DNA of 64,000 nucleotides from Linnemannia elongata. Taxonomy: Eukaryota; Mortierellomycota; Mortierellomycetes; Mortierellales; Mortierellaceae. The position numbers were made by a program, and so were the translations under genes. Shown here one piece after another: positions 1-12,738 of the stretch (position 1 is the stretch's first letter; every line of letters starts with the position of its first letter). The DNA lies in contig JAXBDG010000015.1 in NCBI GenBank assembly GCA_036320915.1, positions 620,001 to 684,000 of the forward strand, given 5' to 3'. The notes under the pieces are model-generated. The model was given only the letters and a program-made list of their open reading frames with translations, did not search any database and was not told where the DNA came from.

Positions 1-970
1 GACGATCGCTACTGCCTGCCAACTTTAACAAAAGCAATAGCAACAACAACAGCAGAGGTGCTATAAATATCCTCAGGAGTCATTCAACAGCAACAGCAGT
101 AGCAACAGCAAAAGTATCCACAACAGGAGCAGGAACAGGAACAGGAACAGGGACGACAGTCTCATCTTCGTCGTCTCCATTATCCAACTCGACATTTTCA
201 ACAGCCTCGACATCGTCTTCGTCGGCTTCTTCATGTTACTCCCTATCCTCACTGGGATGCCCATCTCTTCCAGGTACTTGCTCTTATAACTGAAACTTCC
301 TGTCTCTTTCGGAAAAAAGGAGTGGACAACAAAAAAACTCGGACAAGGGAGTGAGAGTCTCCATCTAATCCTATAAAAAAGGGGGGAGGCGGGGGTAAAG
401 AGAGATAGGGTGTGTGCGTTGCTTGACAAAGGGACATGGAGCAACGAAGCAATAACGACAATGACAACAAAGACAACCACAAACATTACAAGAACAAGGA
501 CAAATACAAAAAGCTTTGTTTATATGCAACTGTACTTAGGAGACAGAGACTGAGGACGGATGATACTATCGTCACCCATTACATACGATAGACAAGGGCG
601 AGCACAATCATCGACCATCTTCTCCAAGGAAAAGATCTCGATTGCAATGGGGCGATATATTCCCATCGCACAACGCAAGGGCACCATAGGAGAACTAGGG
701 GAGACAGAAACAACAAAAAACAGACTAACAAGCTGCAAGGATGACAGCAGGGACATAACAATGCGAAGGACAGGGGGGGAAGGGCCATAGCATAAGCAAA
801 AGAGTGTATGAGAAACTCGGAAATACGGACACCCTTGCGACTTGTTCCTTTCGAAAACCCATTACATATGCGCAAATGAGAATAGAGCGCAAGTGCCCTT
901 TCCTTCCGACAAACACAGACGGAAACAGCAAGAACGATACCCGCATGATCGATGGAGGAAGGAGACGTCT

Positions 971-1005
<35 letters not shown>

Positions 1006-3992
1006 GCTGTCTTCCTGTCCGGTCCTTACCCCACACCTCGTCAATTGAACGGAAAGAAACCTTATTGGGGTCAAGGCGGGGAGCTTTTTGTCCCTTCCTG
1101 CACACCAAGCGAGTGCGAAGTGGCACTATTCATGCCTGTTAGTCAAAGTGACAATGGAGCCGGACCTTCTTTCCTTCCTCCTCATCAGCCTTCATTCACT
1201 CCACAAGACGACGATATAAGCACGCTAACGGAAAAAATGAAAACCTCTTTCCTCCACCTCCGTGTTTGTTTATTTTAGACCAGATTGGATATGCAGGAAA
1301 GGGGTACATTAGGACATTCTCGCTTGCAGGAACGACCGATTGCCAGGCACCTCGACCATTCCCGTACCTCCCCTCATGTATCACAGACCGACATTTGAAC
1401 GCCATCTCGCCCTCCCTGACCCACCTCACATCGATATCTCTGTCCCATTGCACCGCGCTCACCGACATGGCCGTCATCCAGCTCATCACCTCGTCCTCGC
1501 CTTACCTTAAACGCATCGATCTGACTGAATGTAGACTGCTCACCAACTTGACGGTTCAAGTGATTGCGCGTCTCTGCAGCCAACTTGAGGAACTGTCTTT
1601 GCAGGGGTGTGGACTTGTTACGGATGATGCGATCGAGGAGGTGGCGCTGCATTGCACTCGACTCCACAGAATCAACATTGGACAGTGTCAACGGGCAGGC
1701 GACAAGTCTTTGGAGGCACTTCTACGAGCCTCTGGCCGGATGACACACCTGAACCCGTCCTCCAAAGTCAGAACCAGAAACGCGCAGTTGACAAAGTTGG
1801 GTGTCGCCGGCTGCAAAGGTATCACGTATTCAGGACTGTCGGCGATCACTGAGCAGCTCAATGCTGCTGGGGCAACAGAACAGGACGGATATCTACAGCC
1901 ACGTCGGTCTTCACTCGTCTCGCTTAATTTCACTTGTCCTGCTGTGAAGACCCCTACTGTCGAGAATGTGAATGGACTTTCGGTGTCAACAGTAACTACA
2001 ACAGCAGCATCGGCAAGGACGCAGAGTCAAGCGAGCCGGTTCTTTTGCACTCTGCCCGTGACTCTGGAAGAGATTTCGATCCACGATGCTTATACACTGA
2101 GCCACAGCGACATCATCACCCTTGTTGACCAAGTTGGGCCGGGGCTCAAAGTTTTGCGACTCGACCATGCGAATGCCATCAACTCGGAGACTCTGGGTCA
2201 TGTCCTTGCGGTTTGTCCTAACCTTACTGTTCTCTCGATCCCGCGAGCAAGTCGTCTGGATGATTCAGGAGTGGTCCAGCTGATTGGAGCCAAGTGTGCT
2301 GATTCGTTGGTAGAGCTGGATCTGAGTGCCTGTCATTCTCTTACGGACGGTTGCTTGACAGCCTTAGCGAAGTGTACTCCAGCATCCACTAGGACTTCGG
2401 CGCTTCCCGAGAACGACAAGGGAAAGGGTATCCAGGAGCAACCCGACCCCTGCCTGTTCCCCAACCTCCGACGACTGGATCTCTCCTACAACGACAAGTT
2501 GACGCTCGGCGGAATTATACCCTTGGTGATGTCTCTCAGAAACCTCTGCGCGCTGGACGTGTCCTTTTGCGGCGATGGCGTGACAAGATCGTGGAGCTCA
2601 ACCTTGGAATCTCTGCGACCGATTTTGAACCCGACTTCCGCTTCTTCAACCATGGACTCGACTGGTATTGATAACCTTTTGGGCGATGCTGTGATCGAGA
2701 GTGACCATTCTGAGGACGAGGAATCTTCAAGCAGCTCTCAGCAGCAGTATCCACCACAGCAGGAGCAGCAGTTACAGTTCTCTCCACACATGACATCGTC
2801 AACTGGAGTACAACCACTGCCCCCGCAGTACGGACTGTCGTCACAGAACTTGCAGCGGTTTATGAATGGCGTCGCGCCTTTGGTGAACCCTAGTCGGTTG
2901 GGCCTAGGCAGATATGTAGGACCGCTTCTGAACCGCGCAACCTCCAACAATATCGCCAACACCAATAACGATATTGTTCCACAGCATCCACAACAATACC
3001 CAGGACAAGGAGGCACCAGTCTTGATCGAACACCTCTAGGAAACCGGCGTCGATCGTCCGCATCCTCTATGACATCTTCTTCCTCGATCTCATCTATCAT
3101 GTCTTCATCGTCATCCGGATCGTCATCGTCATCGTCGTCCATGACTTCCGACTGTTCTTCCTCTTCCTCTTCCTCCGGGCCAAAGAGAATCACCCACTTG
3201 CGTCGACGGTCGTGTTCAAGGATCCTATTGGCAGATCGGCTGGATGTACTAGAAAACACGCCCAGACGTGTTGGGATCGCGGCCAGTTTCCACCTCGAGT
3301 CTTGGTTCACGCCACAACACCAACTCCAGCTCCAACATCTATTCCAGATCCAATCGCAGTATCAACGTGATATGCAGGAAATTCAAGCTGCTGCTACTCA
3401 GGCCGCATTGAGTAATCAGATGTTGCTCAATCCGCAGAATGCCAATGGGATCAATGGAACAGGAGCAGGAGCGGCGGCGGCGAACTTGTTTGCAAACTCG
3501 ATGCCATTTGCGGCGCTGTCGGCGGAGATGATGAATCATCCGGTCATGACGGCTATTCGAGTCGGAGCCGCAACTGTTGGGGGGATCAATAACGGTGGCG
3601 GACCTCCTGCTCACGGCAATGGTAATGGTATAGACGGTGGCGGAGGAGTAGGAGGCGCTCATGGTGAGCTGCATGGCGCTGGTGGAAACAATGCGACTTC
3701 TCAGAATCTTTTTGATTCTCACATCAATAACAACGAGACAACACCTCCACCAGTGCACCACGGAAACCGTCGACTCAGTGTGACTGCAGGCGAAGGTGGA
3801 CCAGGAGCAGGAGCAGGAAATAGGGCAGTAGGAGGAGGTGGAGTCCGTCACCATCACCGACACCATTACCAACATCCACACTACCACCAACATCATCGTA
3901 GGAGCCCACTCTCGAGCGCCGCGACGGGCCATTGTGAGATTTCTGCGTGGGGACTGATCAAACTGCGCGAGGAATGGGCTGCTGTTATCTGA
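1..3992 (+). CDS. LRR protein, AMN1/FBXL-like (5' end outside window)
   Basis: Exons <1-273 and 1279-3992. The reading frame is open from base 3; Pro|G-AC joins across a 1005-bp intron (donor gtacttg, acceptor ttttag), restoring one frame. After a Thr/Ser/Gly-rich stretch there are many cysteine-type leucine-rich repeats (segments such as SLSHCTALTD, LSLQGCGLVTD, LDLSACHSLTD, LDLSYNDKLT). This pattern is typical of AMN1 and F-box/LRR substrate receptors of SCF ubiquitin ligases. The F-box, if present, would lie upstream of the window. About 450 residues of low complexity follow (poly-Ser near 3060-3180, Gln, Gly/Asn, His-rich near 3840-3900). The protein ends with a short LRR-like piece, EISAWGLIKLREEW. 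Stop is TGA 3990-3992, and an AATAAA sits at 4144. Substrate is unknown. The intron contains a T31 run. An extra small exon in the long intron cannot be excluded. Confidence 0.82.
974..1004. repeat. T31 homopolymer
   Basis: Uninterrupted run of 31 T inside the first visible intron of the LRR gene, about 275 bp before the acceptor. It is too far from the acceptor to be the polypyrimidine tract. Confidence 0.95.
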
Positions 3993-6979
3993 AGGCACAT
4001 CTTCATTTCACCTTTATTTTGTTCCTTCCTTTCATTTTCCTTTCTTTGTTCGTCTTTTCTCTTTTCGAAGGTAGTACCAGCACCATTGTTTTTTTTTGTA
4101 AATTACTCGTGTGTACATGTACATACCACAGAGATACCAAACAAATAAAAGGCAACAGCATACCAAGCCCACGTTTTGTATTGGTGATTCGTGAGAGTAA
4201 GATATGAATAGCAGCCACCAACCAGTCGGGGGGGACTATGGATATGCCTATTATCGATGGGGTATCTGATATAACCGATCGGCATTGGAGACGGAGCTAT
4301 GCCTCTGCCTTTGTGTTTCTCCTCTCCTTTTCTCCTTCTCTCTCTTTGCTCGTCCATCATAGGTGGAAAGAAAGAAAGGAAGGATGGAAGGGGGGGTCGA
4401 TGACATGGTTTACGCCAGATTTGGAAGACGATGGAAGAGCATTTAAAAATCAAAAGAGACACAAAGAAAGTTCGAACACAGGCATTACACGTGGGGGTTC
4501 TAACACTTAGAAAGGCGTGTGTTGGAAGAATTGAAAAAGAGCTCTCTCTCTCTCTCTCTCACCCACTCACTCTCTCGATTTTTGAGTGTAAAAAGATCTC
4601 ACACGGCGTTCATTTTCTTTCACGCGCCCTTACCTTCCTACTTTTGTTCATAATTCCCTCAAATGGGTGTTGTTTGCTCATCGTACTTTCTTCTCGTGGA
4701 GCTCAATTTGCCTGGTTGAGGGAAAGACTTGTAGAGAGCCGAGGCAGGGAACAAGACACGTAAATGAGCGAAGAAAAAAAAAACCACCAAAAAGCCAATG
4801 GCGAGACACGCAGAGAGTACGGGAGACGAGAGCGAAAGAAGATCAATTGGACAAAGAATTGATGTGGCATGCAGTAGAATGTCATTCCTATAGGTTCGCC
4901 ATGGGCAAACTAACGACATAAAAAAAAACAGAGTTGCAAACAAACCCACACAAAAGAGGTTATGGCGAAGCAGCGCGTCAACAGAAATACAAAGAAGGTT
5001 TGTTACCGTTTGGATGTTGTGTTCATGTTTTGTTTTTTTGTGGGATGGTCGAGGAAAAAAAAAAAGGAGATGGCTGTTTTGTCGACCAAGAATTACTCCG
5101 GGAAAGAAAGGAATGAAAGAAGGAGGTATAAAACACAGCAGGCTCTCTTCATCTCTCTACCTTTCGACGATTCTTCCTCGACCCTCGTGGACATGGCGTG
5201 TGTACGATGATAGGCTTAATGAACGAGTGTTATGAGGAGCGATAAGAGTAGACTTCTCCGTTTCTTTCGCGAGCTTGCCCGCGGAATACGATGTTTTTCT
5301 TGATGAATCTCCTTTGGAGGATTGGGCGTTGAGTAGATCGATTTTACTGGTTTGTAGACTTCATTGTGAGGCGAACGTGTGTGCGTGCGTGCGCACGCTG
5401 AGATAGACAGATAAGGTTGTTCGTGTCGTAACAAAAGAAGAAAGGAAGGATGGGCGAAGGAGGTTAGAGAAAAAGATGTTCCCTTTTCCGTTTTCTTTGC
5501 CCACCAGTCTAGTCAAACAAAGGAAGGAGTAGTGAGGAGTAGGGGTTATATCCTAGCTTGGGTTGGTGCTCTGTATGCGTTTTAGCAGGACCTGGAATGA
5601 TCTTTTTTATGCTTGAGGAAGTTCCTTTGTTCTTCATGCATTCATACATGAGGAAAACAGTAGACTGCTCCAAAAAAAGAAGCAGGTCTTTTCAGCTGCA
5701 GGCAAAGAAGGGGATACCTTGTACGTGTAGTTTAGTGCCTCCGCTGAGCAAACAAAAAAGAAATAAGCGTTGAGAAAGTGAGAAAGGGTTTGGAAGTTTC
5801 GGCCAATCAGCAGACAGAACCTGAACATCTGGACAAGGGCAAGGGGCCCCACACGAACCATGTCCTTACTTCTCTTTCTGTCTGTCACTCTGTCGTCGTC
5901 TGTTCTGTTCTGTTTGAGAGCCGCCTTCCTTTTTTTTTTTTGACGGGGATGGAAAAGGGTCGATTGATTGAGCCTTTGTTTTCTTCAATTCGTGTTTTTC
6001 CTGCAGTAAACTCCCTGGAGTCGTTTTTACTCTTGTGTGTTCAAGTCCCTCGGTATTGATTCAGTCAGCAATCGATTGAAAAGTGGAATCCTTGGTAATA
6101 CAAACACCTTGCAAGTGTCTCTCCCGGGTGAGCTCTGATTTGCTGGCAGGCTCACTCGAGTATCCCTGGTCTGACCCTATCAGGGCATTTGTTGAGGGAG
6201 CATGCCCCTGGACTGGGCCTAGGGTTGTGGCACAAGGGAATGGCTCTGTATCTCCATTGGCCAACAACGATGTCCACTCGCGCTGGTTTTCTTTTATTTT
6301 GTTTTATTTTATTTTATTTTGCTCTCTTTAACTCTTTTAGTATCATTATTAGTTATCTTCGTGTCTGCCATCATCCCCATGTGCACTCTTACTTCGATCG
6401 AATAAAATAACAAAACAACTGCTCTCAGTACTTTTACTACAGATGGCATTGTGAAGAGACGACGAGGGTACAGTATTCTCACTCCTCTCCTCCTCCTACC
6501 GTTGCCGTAGACACGTTCCTCCCTTCGTTGGGCCTCGCTTCCTCCCTCCGCTACTATTTGCTCAACTCCAATCTCCACTTCCACCTCAGAAAATACACAA
6601 CGCCCATGAGAAATAGAAGCAATTGCGCATTCCTCTCATCTTGGCCCCCATTCACTGCTGTTTGTTGGCTTTTTTTTATTATTGTCCCGCTTCCCTCCAA
6701 ACAAACAGTAAGGGATGCATTATCCCACCCTTCCTCTCCAAAGTCAGCCAGCCTATGGGCACCATCGAAGAGCTCTCTGCTTTATTTCTCTAGTCCCTCT
6801 TGACAGACGTCAACGACAGCCCCTCCTTCTTTCCCGACTATAAAGACAATCCCACCCCCCGGCTTTTTCATTTTTTTCCTTACTTTGATTCCTTAGTCCA
6901 ACAACTCCTCACACCTAAAACCAAACAACTCCACCCCTCTCTGCCCCTCCTTCCCTCTCTCTCCCTCTCTTTTATCACA
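3993..6979. other. 3.0-kb intergenic region upstream of alkaline phosphatase
   Basis: No supportable gene. It holds the LRR-gene 3' end with AATAAA (4144), a CT microsatellite (4541-4560), A-rich stretches, and an unusual higher-complexity block at about 6061-6285 that ends in a T-rich run. The last 300 bp are pyrimidine-rich and form the leader and promoter of the alkaline phosphatase gene. Open frames here are short and low in complexity. Confidence 0.6.
6839..6845 (+). promoter_or_regulatory. TATA-like element of alkaline phosphatase gene
   Basis: TATAAAG about 140 bp upstream of the ATG at 6980, followed by a CT-rich leader. Position and context suit a core promoter; activity is not shown. 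Confidence 0.5.
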
Positions 6980-9372
6980 ATGGTCAAGGCTGTCTCCTTC
7001 ACCCTTCTCTCTCTCGCAACCGCCATCTCGGCCGTTGCCGCCCTTGATCCAGTTGGTCAGTTCAAGCGCCTCGGTGCCTGCCCTACCCTCGGATGTGTCT
7101 TCCCCCCAGATAAGTAAGTAATCTTTACTCTCCATCTCACTTCTCCTCGACTTCACCCTTCCATTTTCTTTTATTTTCTCGAGCACCTTTGCGCCTTCGG
7201 CCTTCTCGACAGGCAATCTCCTCGAACAACAACCCCAATGTCCGACTTTTTACCCCTCACTCTTCCCAAAGTGGCGACAATGGCTCTCGCCAATGAGCCA
7301 CTGGCACTAGCCATTCTTCGCACATGTATATACTTTACATACACTACCTACCTGAATGGGTTTTCGCCCTTTTCTATCTTTTATGCACTATTTGTACCTC
7401 AACACTCGTATCCGTGCACAAGAGCCAACACATGCTTAAAACACAATCGAATTGGGAAACAAAATTCACTAACGGCTCGATTGTTTATTCTCTCACTCCT
7501 CCCTCTCTTAGCGCTGAGTTCCTCGCTGGTGCCCACTTCGATGTCCGCGTCGAGATCCACGCCGAGAATGATGCCAAGCCCAACACCGACTACTCCTTGA
7601 CTATCGAGAAGCTCAAGGGTACCCACAAGGACAACAAGAACGGCCCCAAGGCTGTCGACTTCTCCAAGTGGTCCAAGGTCAAGCCCAACGCCCAGGAGTC
7701 CTGGGACTTTACCTACAACAAGGATGCCGCCGCCTACTGGAAGTTCATGGACGGTGACAAGAACGCCTCCACTAATGTCCACGTCGCCTCGACCGCCTGG
7801 CGCCATGTCCAGATCAACGAGCCCGGTACCTACAAGGTCGTCCTTAAGTACAACAACGGCAAGAAGACTGAGGCCATCTGGACCGTCAACCCCGTCCAGA
7901 AGCGCAAGGCTAAGAACGTCATCCTTTTCATTGGTGATGGTATGACCACCGCCATGATCACCGCTGCCCGTTTGATCTCCAAGCCCCACACCAGCGGAAA
8001 GTACACTAAGCACATGCACATGGACCAGTTCCCCGTTCTCGGTCACATCATGACCCATTCCTTGGATTCCTTGATCACCGACTCTGCCAACTCGGCCTCC
8101 GCCTACAACACTGGCCACAAGTCCTCTGCTGGTGCCTTGGGTGTCTACCCCGATTCCTCCATCAACCCCTTCGATGACCCCAAGCAGGAGCTCATCGCCG
8201 AGTTGTTGCGCCGCCGCTCCAAGAAGAACGGTGGTGCCGGAGGTGTCGGTATCGTTACCACTGCCGAGGTCCAGGATGCCACCCCCGCTGCCGTCTACGC
8301 CCACACTCGCAACCGTGACGAGAAGGCCACCATTGTTGATCAGATGATTCACGGTGCCAACCCCGTCGTCGCTGATGTCATCCTCGGAGGTGGTGGAAAG
8401 TACTTCCACTCCAAGACCGGAGGCAAGTCCCTCAACGGCACCGACTACTACGCCGCTTACTCCAAGGAGCGCGGCTACAAGGTCGTCAACGACCGTGACG
8501 CCCTCTTGAGCTACAAGGGCAAGGACCCCCTCCTCGGAGTCTTCCACTCCACTCACATGGATGTCTGGATGGACCGCAACGTCTACAAGCAGAACCTCAA
8601 GAAGAACCCTACCGATCCCACCGGTAACGGTCAATCCGCCCTCAACCAGCCCAACCTCGACGAGATGGTCCTCAAGGGTCTTGAAGTCTTGGACAAGCGC
8701 CACCGCAAGGAGGGTTGGTTCATGATGGCTGAGGCCGCCTCGGTCGACAAGATGATGCACCCTCTCGACTACGACCGCGCCCTCGCTGATCTTTTGGAGT
8801 TGGACAACACCATCGGCAAGACCAAGGAGTGGCTCAAGCGCAACAAGCTCGACAAGGACACCTTGATCCTCGTCACCGCTGATCACGCTCACTCCTTCGA
8901 TGTCTACGGTTCCGTTGACACCCAGTACTTCAACTCTTTCTCCGACTCTGAGGAGGAGGAGAAGAAGAACTCGGTCGGTACCTATGAGAACTCTGGTTGG
9001 CCCTCGTACGTCGATGCCAACGGTGATGGCTTCCCCGACAACTGGGACGTCCGCTACACCTTGGCTGCCGGCACTGCTGGCTTCCCATCCCACCGCGAGG
9101 ATTTCCAGATCAACATCAACGGCACCCGTGTCCCTGCCGTTATCAGCACCACCTCCCACCACCACTACGAGGTCTACGAGACCAACCCCGTCTCTGACCC
9201 CCACGGAATCAACAAGGGCGCTACCATGAGCGCCCACGAGCAAGTCGGTGTCCACTCCCTCCAGGATGTCCCCATCTTTGCTTCCGGTCCCGGTGCCAAC
9301 TTGTTTGCCGGCATCCAGGACAACACCGAGATCTTCCACAAGATCGCCGAGGTCTTGGGTCTCGGAAACTAA
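6980..9372 (+). CDS. secreted alkaline phosphatase family protein
   Basis: Exons 6980-7113 and 7512-9372; intron 398 bp (gtaagt...ttag); 664 aa. The ATG lies after a CT-rich leader and opens a clear signal peptide (MVKAVSFTLL..AVAA), so the protein should enter the secretory pathway. Alkaline phosphatase motifs occur in order: VILFIGDGM with metal ligand Asp187, TDSANSASAY with the expected nucleophile Ser236, EAASVDKMMH (metal-binding region), VTADHAHSFDVYG, and HSLQDVPIFASGPGA. The family hydrolyses phosphomonoesters using two Zn and one Mg ion. There is no C-terminal hydrophobic tail for a GPI anchor or membrane span, so a soluble extracellular or vacuolar enzyme for phosphate scavenging is inferred. 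Third positions are strongly C/G biased, suggesting high expression; this also creates a 646-codon open frame on the opposite strand that is not a gene. Confidence 0.93.
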
Positions 9373-10076
9373 ATTGTTTCCTTTTCTATTTCTTGTAACG
9401 TTAATAAGAATCGAGCATCTTACACACCTTCCTCATATACCACGCACACACAACTCATACACCGGTTCAAGTAGAGTAGGACGACCGTATACAAAGCATA
9501 GAATATTGCAACATCCTCTTTAACATCTATGATCCGAATAATAAAATAAACAATAATGTAAAAAAAAACATGCCATGGTCTCCTTTTCTTGTCTGGGTGC
9601 TCGATTTTCCATATAATACTCCAAGTCGCGTTTCTCATTAGAGAACGCGAGTGTGAACGCGTTCGTCGCCGGGGGGTAAGAGTGATAGAGTCAAAGTGAT
9701 CAAATTTGATGAACACAAAAAAAAATAATACTCGCGATGATATGAAATACCCTCGCTTCTTTCTTGCCGTCTCTTTGATGTCCGCTTTTTCTTACAGCCT
9801 TCAGTTCCATTTCTCCATTGTTTCTGGTGACAAGTCAGATAGACGGTCGTGATCGATGGCAATGTAAACCGAGGACAGCGGGGAGACGATCGTTTGAAGG
9901 CTCTGTCACTGGAGGCACCCGAGATGTGAGATCTTTCGCAGTACCCTCCTTTGAAAGGCACACAATAAAAGTCATGCTGCGAAGCAACACGTGCTGTTTT
10001 GCGATTATTGTTTATTATTGTGTCGCCTGGATTATCCTGTCCCAGCCTGTCCCTAGATCATCCTCCAAAGATAGCA
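9373..10076. other. intergenic, convergent 3' ends
   Basis: Lies between the alkaline phosphatase stop and the stop of the minus-strand gene at 10077. AT-rich with several AATAAA-like signals (for example around 9540 and 9965). No coding exon seen. Confidence 0.6.
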
Positions 10077-10625
10077 TCAGACAAACTCGCCTCGACCTCC
10101 CAAGGGATGCTGGACCCGTTGCGCCTTGAGTGTCGAGATCTCATCCTCCAGATCCTTGAGCCTCCGGTTCGACGAGATCTTGTATTCCTCAAGAGCCAGA
10201 TGATGATAAGCCAAGTGCAACAGCAACGTTGCAGCGGTCGAGTAGATGATGATGTTCAACACGGGGCCACCGTATCTATCGAATGCGGACCCACCACTTG
10301 CGTAGGATCGGAATCTCCGTGCTGCTGCTGATGATGCTTCTGAGGCAGAGGTTGAGGAAGAGGCTGAGGATTGGAAAAAGTTGGCGGCGGAAGGGCTGTT
10401 TCCGATATCCATGGGGATCGGGCGCGGGACTCGGGTGGGTTCTGGGACGTGTGTGTGTTTGGCGGTGGTGGGTTTTGAGGATGAGAAGGTGCGGCGGACG
10501 ATGGTTGCTCTTGTTACAGTTGACGTAGCAGATGTGTATGTAGGTGCTATCCTGAGAGTCTGGGTCATGACTTGACTTGTCCGTACTGATGCCCTGAGTG
10601 TGTTGATTCCTGTCCGCGCGAACAT
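10077..10625 (-). CDS. small mitochondrial membrane protein, INA17-like topology
   Basis: Single exon, 182 aa. The N-terminus (MFARTGINTLRASVRTSQ...VRRTFSSS) is Arg/Ser/Thr-rich without acids, a strong mitochondrial presequence. A Ser-rich linker follows, then one hydrophobic segment (LNIIIYSTAATLLLHLAYHH, about residues 126-145), then a short charged helix (LEEYKISSNRRLKDLEDEISTLKAQ) with coiled-coil heptads. Presequence, one membrane span and a C-terminal coiled coil match the layout of small inner-membrane assembly factors such as yeast Ina17, but no decisive family motif is recognised, so the function is unknown. It is divergently arranged with the acyl carrier protein gene, 718 bp away. 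Confidence 0.72.
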   Translation of the reverse strand: MFARTGINTLRASVRTSQVMTQTLRIAPTYTSATSTVTRATIVRRTFSSSKPTTAKHTHVPEPTRVPRPIPMDIGNSPSAANFFQSSASSSTSASEASSAAARRFRSYASGGSAFDRYGGPVLNIIIYSTAATLLLHLAYHHLALEEYKISSNRRLKDLEDEISTLKAQRVQHPLGGRGEFV

Positions 10626-11343
10626 GTTGTGTGTTGTTTCTTGCTGGCGTTGTGTGAATTGGTGGTAATGAAGTGAGAGAGGACGAATCGGCCTAACTTG
10701 TGGGCGAGAAAGGCGTTCGTCCGCTGACAGTCACTCAAACAACATTTGGTGATTTTCTCAATTGTTGCCACCAACCTTTTGTAACATTTACAGCCTTGCT
10801 TAGTATTTGGAAGAGGACAGTCGTCTCTTCTTTATTGTATACTTTCTCGACATGTAAGTATAGGATCTGCATATCCAGCTGTTTGGATCCGAGTTCGTTC
10901 GTGAAGTATGGGAAGTTTTGTGCACGAAAGGGAACCTTTTGGAGCGATCCAACGTCGTCCAGCCCCAGCTCGTCGAGCCACAGATCAGAATCCGCACTCC
11001 TTGTTAGGCCTTCGCTTTTCACCATTGAGTGGCTATGGGTTAAAACCAATAATGAGTGTAGCTTTCGCCAATCAAGCCTGAGGAACCGGTACTTCGCCGT
11101 GGAGTGGCTATCCGGGTTCAGCTAGTCAAACGTGGTTACTTTCGACTCTGTCCCTGAGCAAGAACATTTTCCGTTTCATCGCAAATGCTTCCAGCCGCCA
11201 AAAAGGAAAAGGTGACGTCACTGTTTTCCCCGAAAGGGCATTTCCCAAAGCATCACCTTTCCCGTAACTGATCCTCATTCCACTCACACCTCTTACTCCC
11301 GCCAAACCCTCCAACACCAACCCCAACAACCACACATCCAACC
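10626..11343. other. divergent promoter region
   Basis: 718 bp between two divergently oriented mitochondrial-protein genes, so it should hold both promoters. Open frames of about 100-140 codons run on both strands (10700-11125 plus, 10735-11049 minus) but lack family motifs or clear splice logic. Confidence 0.5.
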
Positions 11344-12433
11344 ATGTTCAGAGCCATCCGCCCCGCTGCCCTCTACCGCTCTGCGGCCCTCTACAAGACT
11401 GCCCCCGCCGTCGTTGCCAGAAACGCTATGGCCCTGAACTTTGCCCGCACCTACGCCTCCGCCGGCCTTGCCCGTTCGGATGTCGAGAAGCGTGTCTTGG
11501 ATATCTTGGCTGGATTCAACAAGATCGACGCCAACAAGGTAATCATACGAGCAACAAAAAAAATTACGCAGAGCGAATATAACGAACAAACGGGAGCTTT
11601 TTCCAGGAATGGCTGCAACCTCAAGACTACAGCTGCAAGGAAAGGGGGAAAAAGAAACAAAAACAACAAAAAGCAGAAATCCCGAAGTCCCACCATGGGT
11701 GGGGTTGATCCGTCCCTTACAGGAAAATATTATATGTGATGCACCCAGCCCAGGAGGACGGATCTTCTCACAACATAGAGCGTAACGCACCGACAAGTAC
11801 TGATCGACACCTTTACGCGCAGCAGCAACCTGCCTCATCAACAAACACTCTGCCATCGCGTGCGCAGCCCTCTGGGAGTTTTTTTTCCTTCTGATCCGGC
11901 TCCTCCGGACCTTCAAGGAAAGGAGCAAGAAGGTTGGGAGAAGAAACCCATACTGGAAAAAATGACCAATTGGGTTATTTTCGCAGGATTCCGATATTTC
12001 ACCGATTCACATACTCTTTCTTTCAGCACTGGAGTGACATCTGCAACACATACTCCTCGCCGGACTTCAGCTGCTCTTCTTTGTTCTTCCTGAAAGAAGT
12101 ACAAGCAACCTTGTTCAACAGACAACTCTCGGAAAATCAGGACATTCATACAACTACAGTACACCTTTTCAGTATCTCCTATCGGGACACACCTTTCCCT
12201 TCACAGACCGTTAATACTCACTCGCCTCTTATTCTCCCTACCCTCCACCTATGTAGATCGCCCTCAAGGCCAACTTCAACGCTGATCTCGGTTTGGACTC
12301 TTTGGACACTGTCGAGGTTGTCATGGCCATCGAGGAGGAGTTCTCGATCGAGATCCCCGATAAGGATGCCGATGAGATCAAGTCTGCCGAGCAGGCTGTC
12401 GAGTACATCTCCAAGCGCGAGGATGCTCACTAA
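11344..12433 (+). CDS. ACP1: mitochondrial acyl carrier protein
   Basis: Exons 11344-11538 and 12257-12433; intron 718 bp (gtaatc...tgtag), phase 0; 123 aa. A basic, Ala/Arg-rich presequence ([18 protein letters not shown]) targets mitochondria. The mature part is a canonical acyl carrier protein: [19 protein letters not shown], then [20 protein letters not shown] and [11 protein letters not shown]. Ser80 in the DSL motif should carry the 4'-phosphopantetheine arm. The protein carries growing acyl chains in mitochondrial fatty acid synthesis (lipoate precursor) and is also a structural partner in complex I and in Fe-S and LYR-protein assembly in eukaryotes. Continuity of the family alignment across the junction argues against further exons in the intron. 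Confidence 0.96.
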
Positions 12434-12738
12434 ATATTGCTCGTTGCCATCTTTTTCGTTTCTTTCTGTTTCTTTTCATCCACTCCTCCTCTCACTTCCC
12501 TTTTTTTGTTAGAAGAAAAATATACATCCTTTCCACTCATCTATCGATTCTTGATTGCTTGCTTGGTTCTGGGTTCATGCATTAGTTACTATTCACAATG
12601 CTTCAATGCACTGAAAGAAGCGTTTTCAGGATGAACAGGACATATGATCGATCAGATAGAAGACGATTGACGGGGTTATTGCATGATAAAAAGCGAAGAT
12701 CTTTCCTCTACAGTCTACACAAAACTAACGGAGAATGT
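12434..12738. other. convergent 3' region between ACP and ureD
   Basis: About 305 bp separating the two stops. T-rich just after the ACP stop; no coding signal. Confidence 0.6.

Noticed and set aside
7399..9339. 646-codon open frame antisense to alkaline phosphatase
   Set aside because: It mirrors the strong C/G third-position bias of the real gene, is Val/Gly/Asp/Leu-rich and has no family motifs.
10700..11125. 141- and 104-codon frames on both strands between the divergent mitochondrial genes
   Set aside because: Overlapping frames in a promoter region, no domains, no splice sites or leader supporting either.
11293..11928. 211-codon minus frame over acyl carrier protein exon 1
   Set aside because: Shadow of the ACP exon and its intron; composition is mixed and no start context fits.
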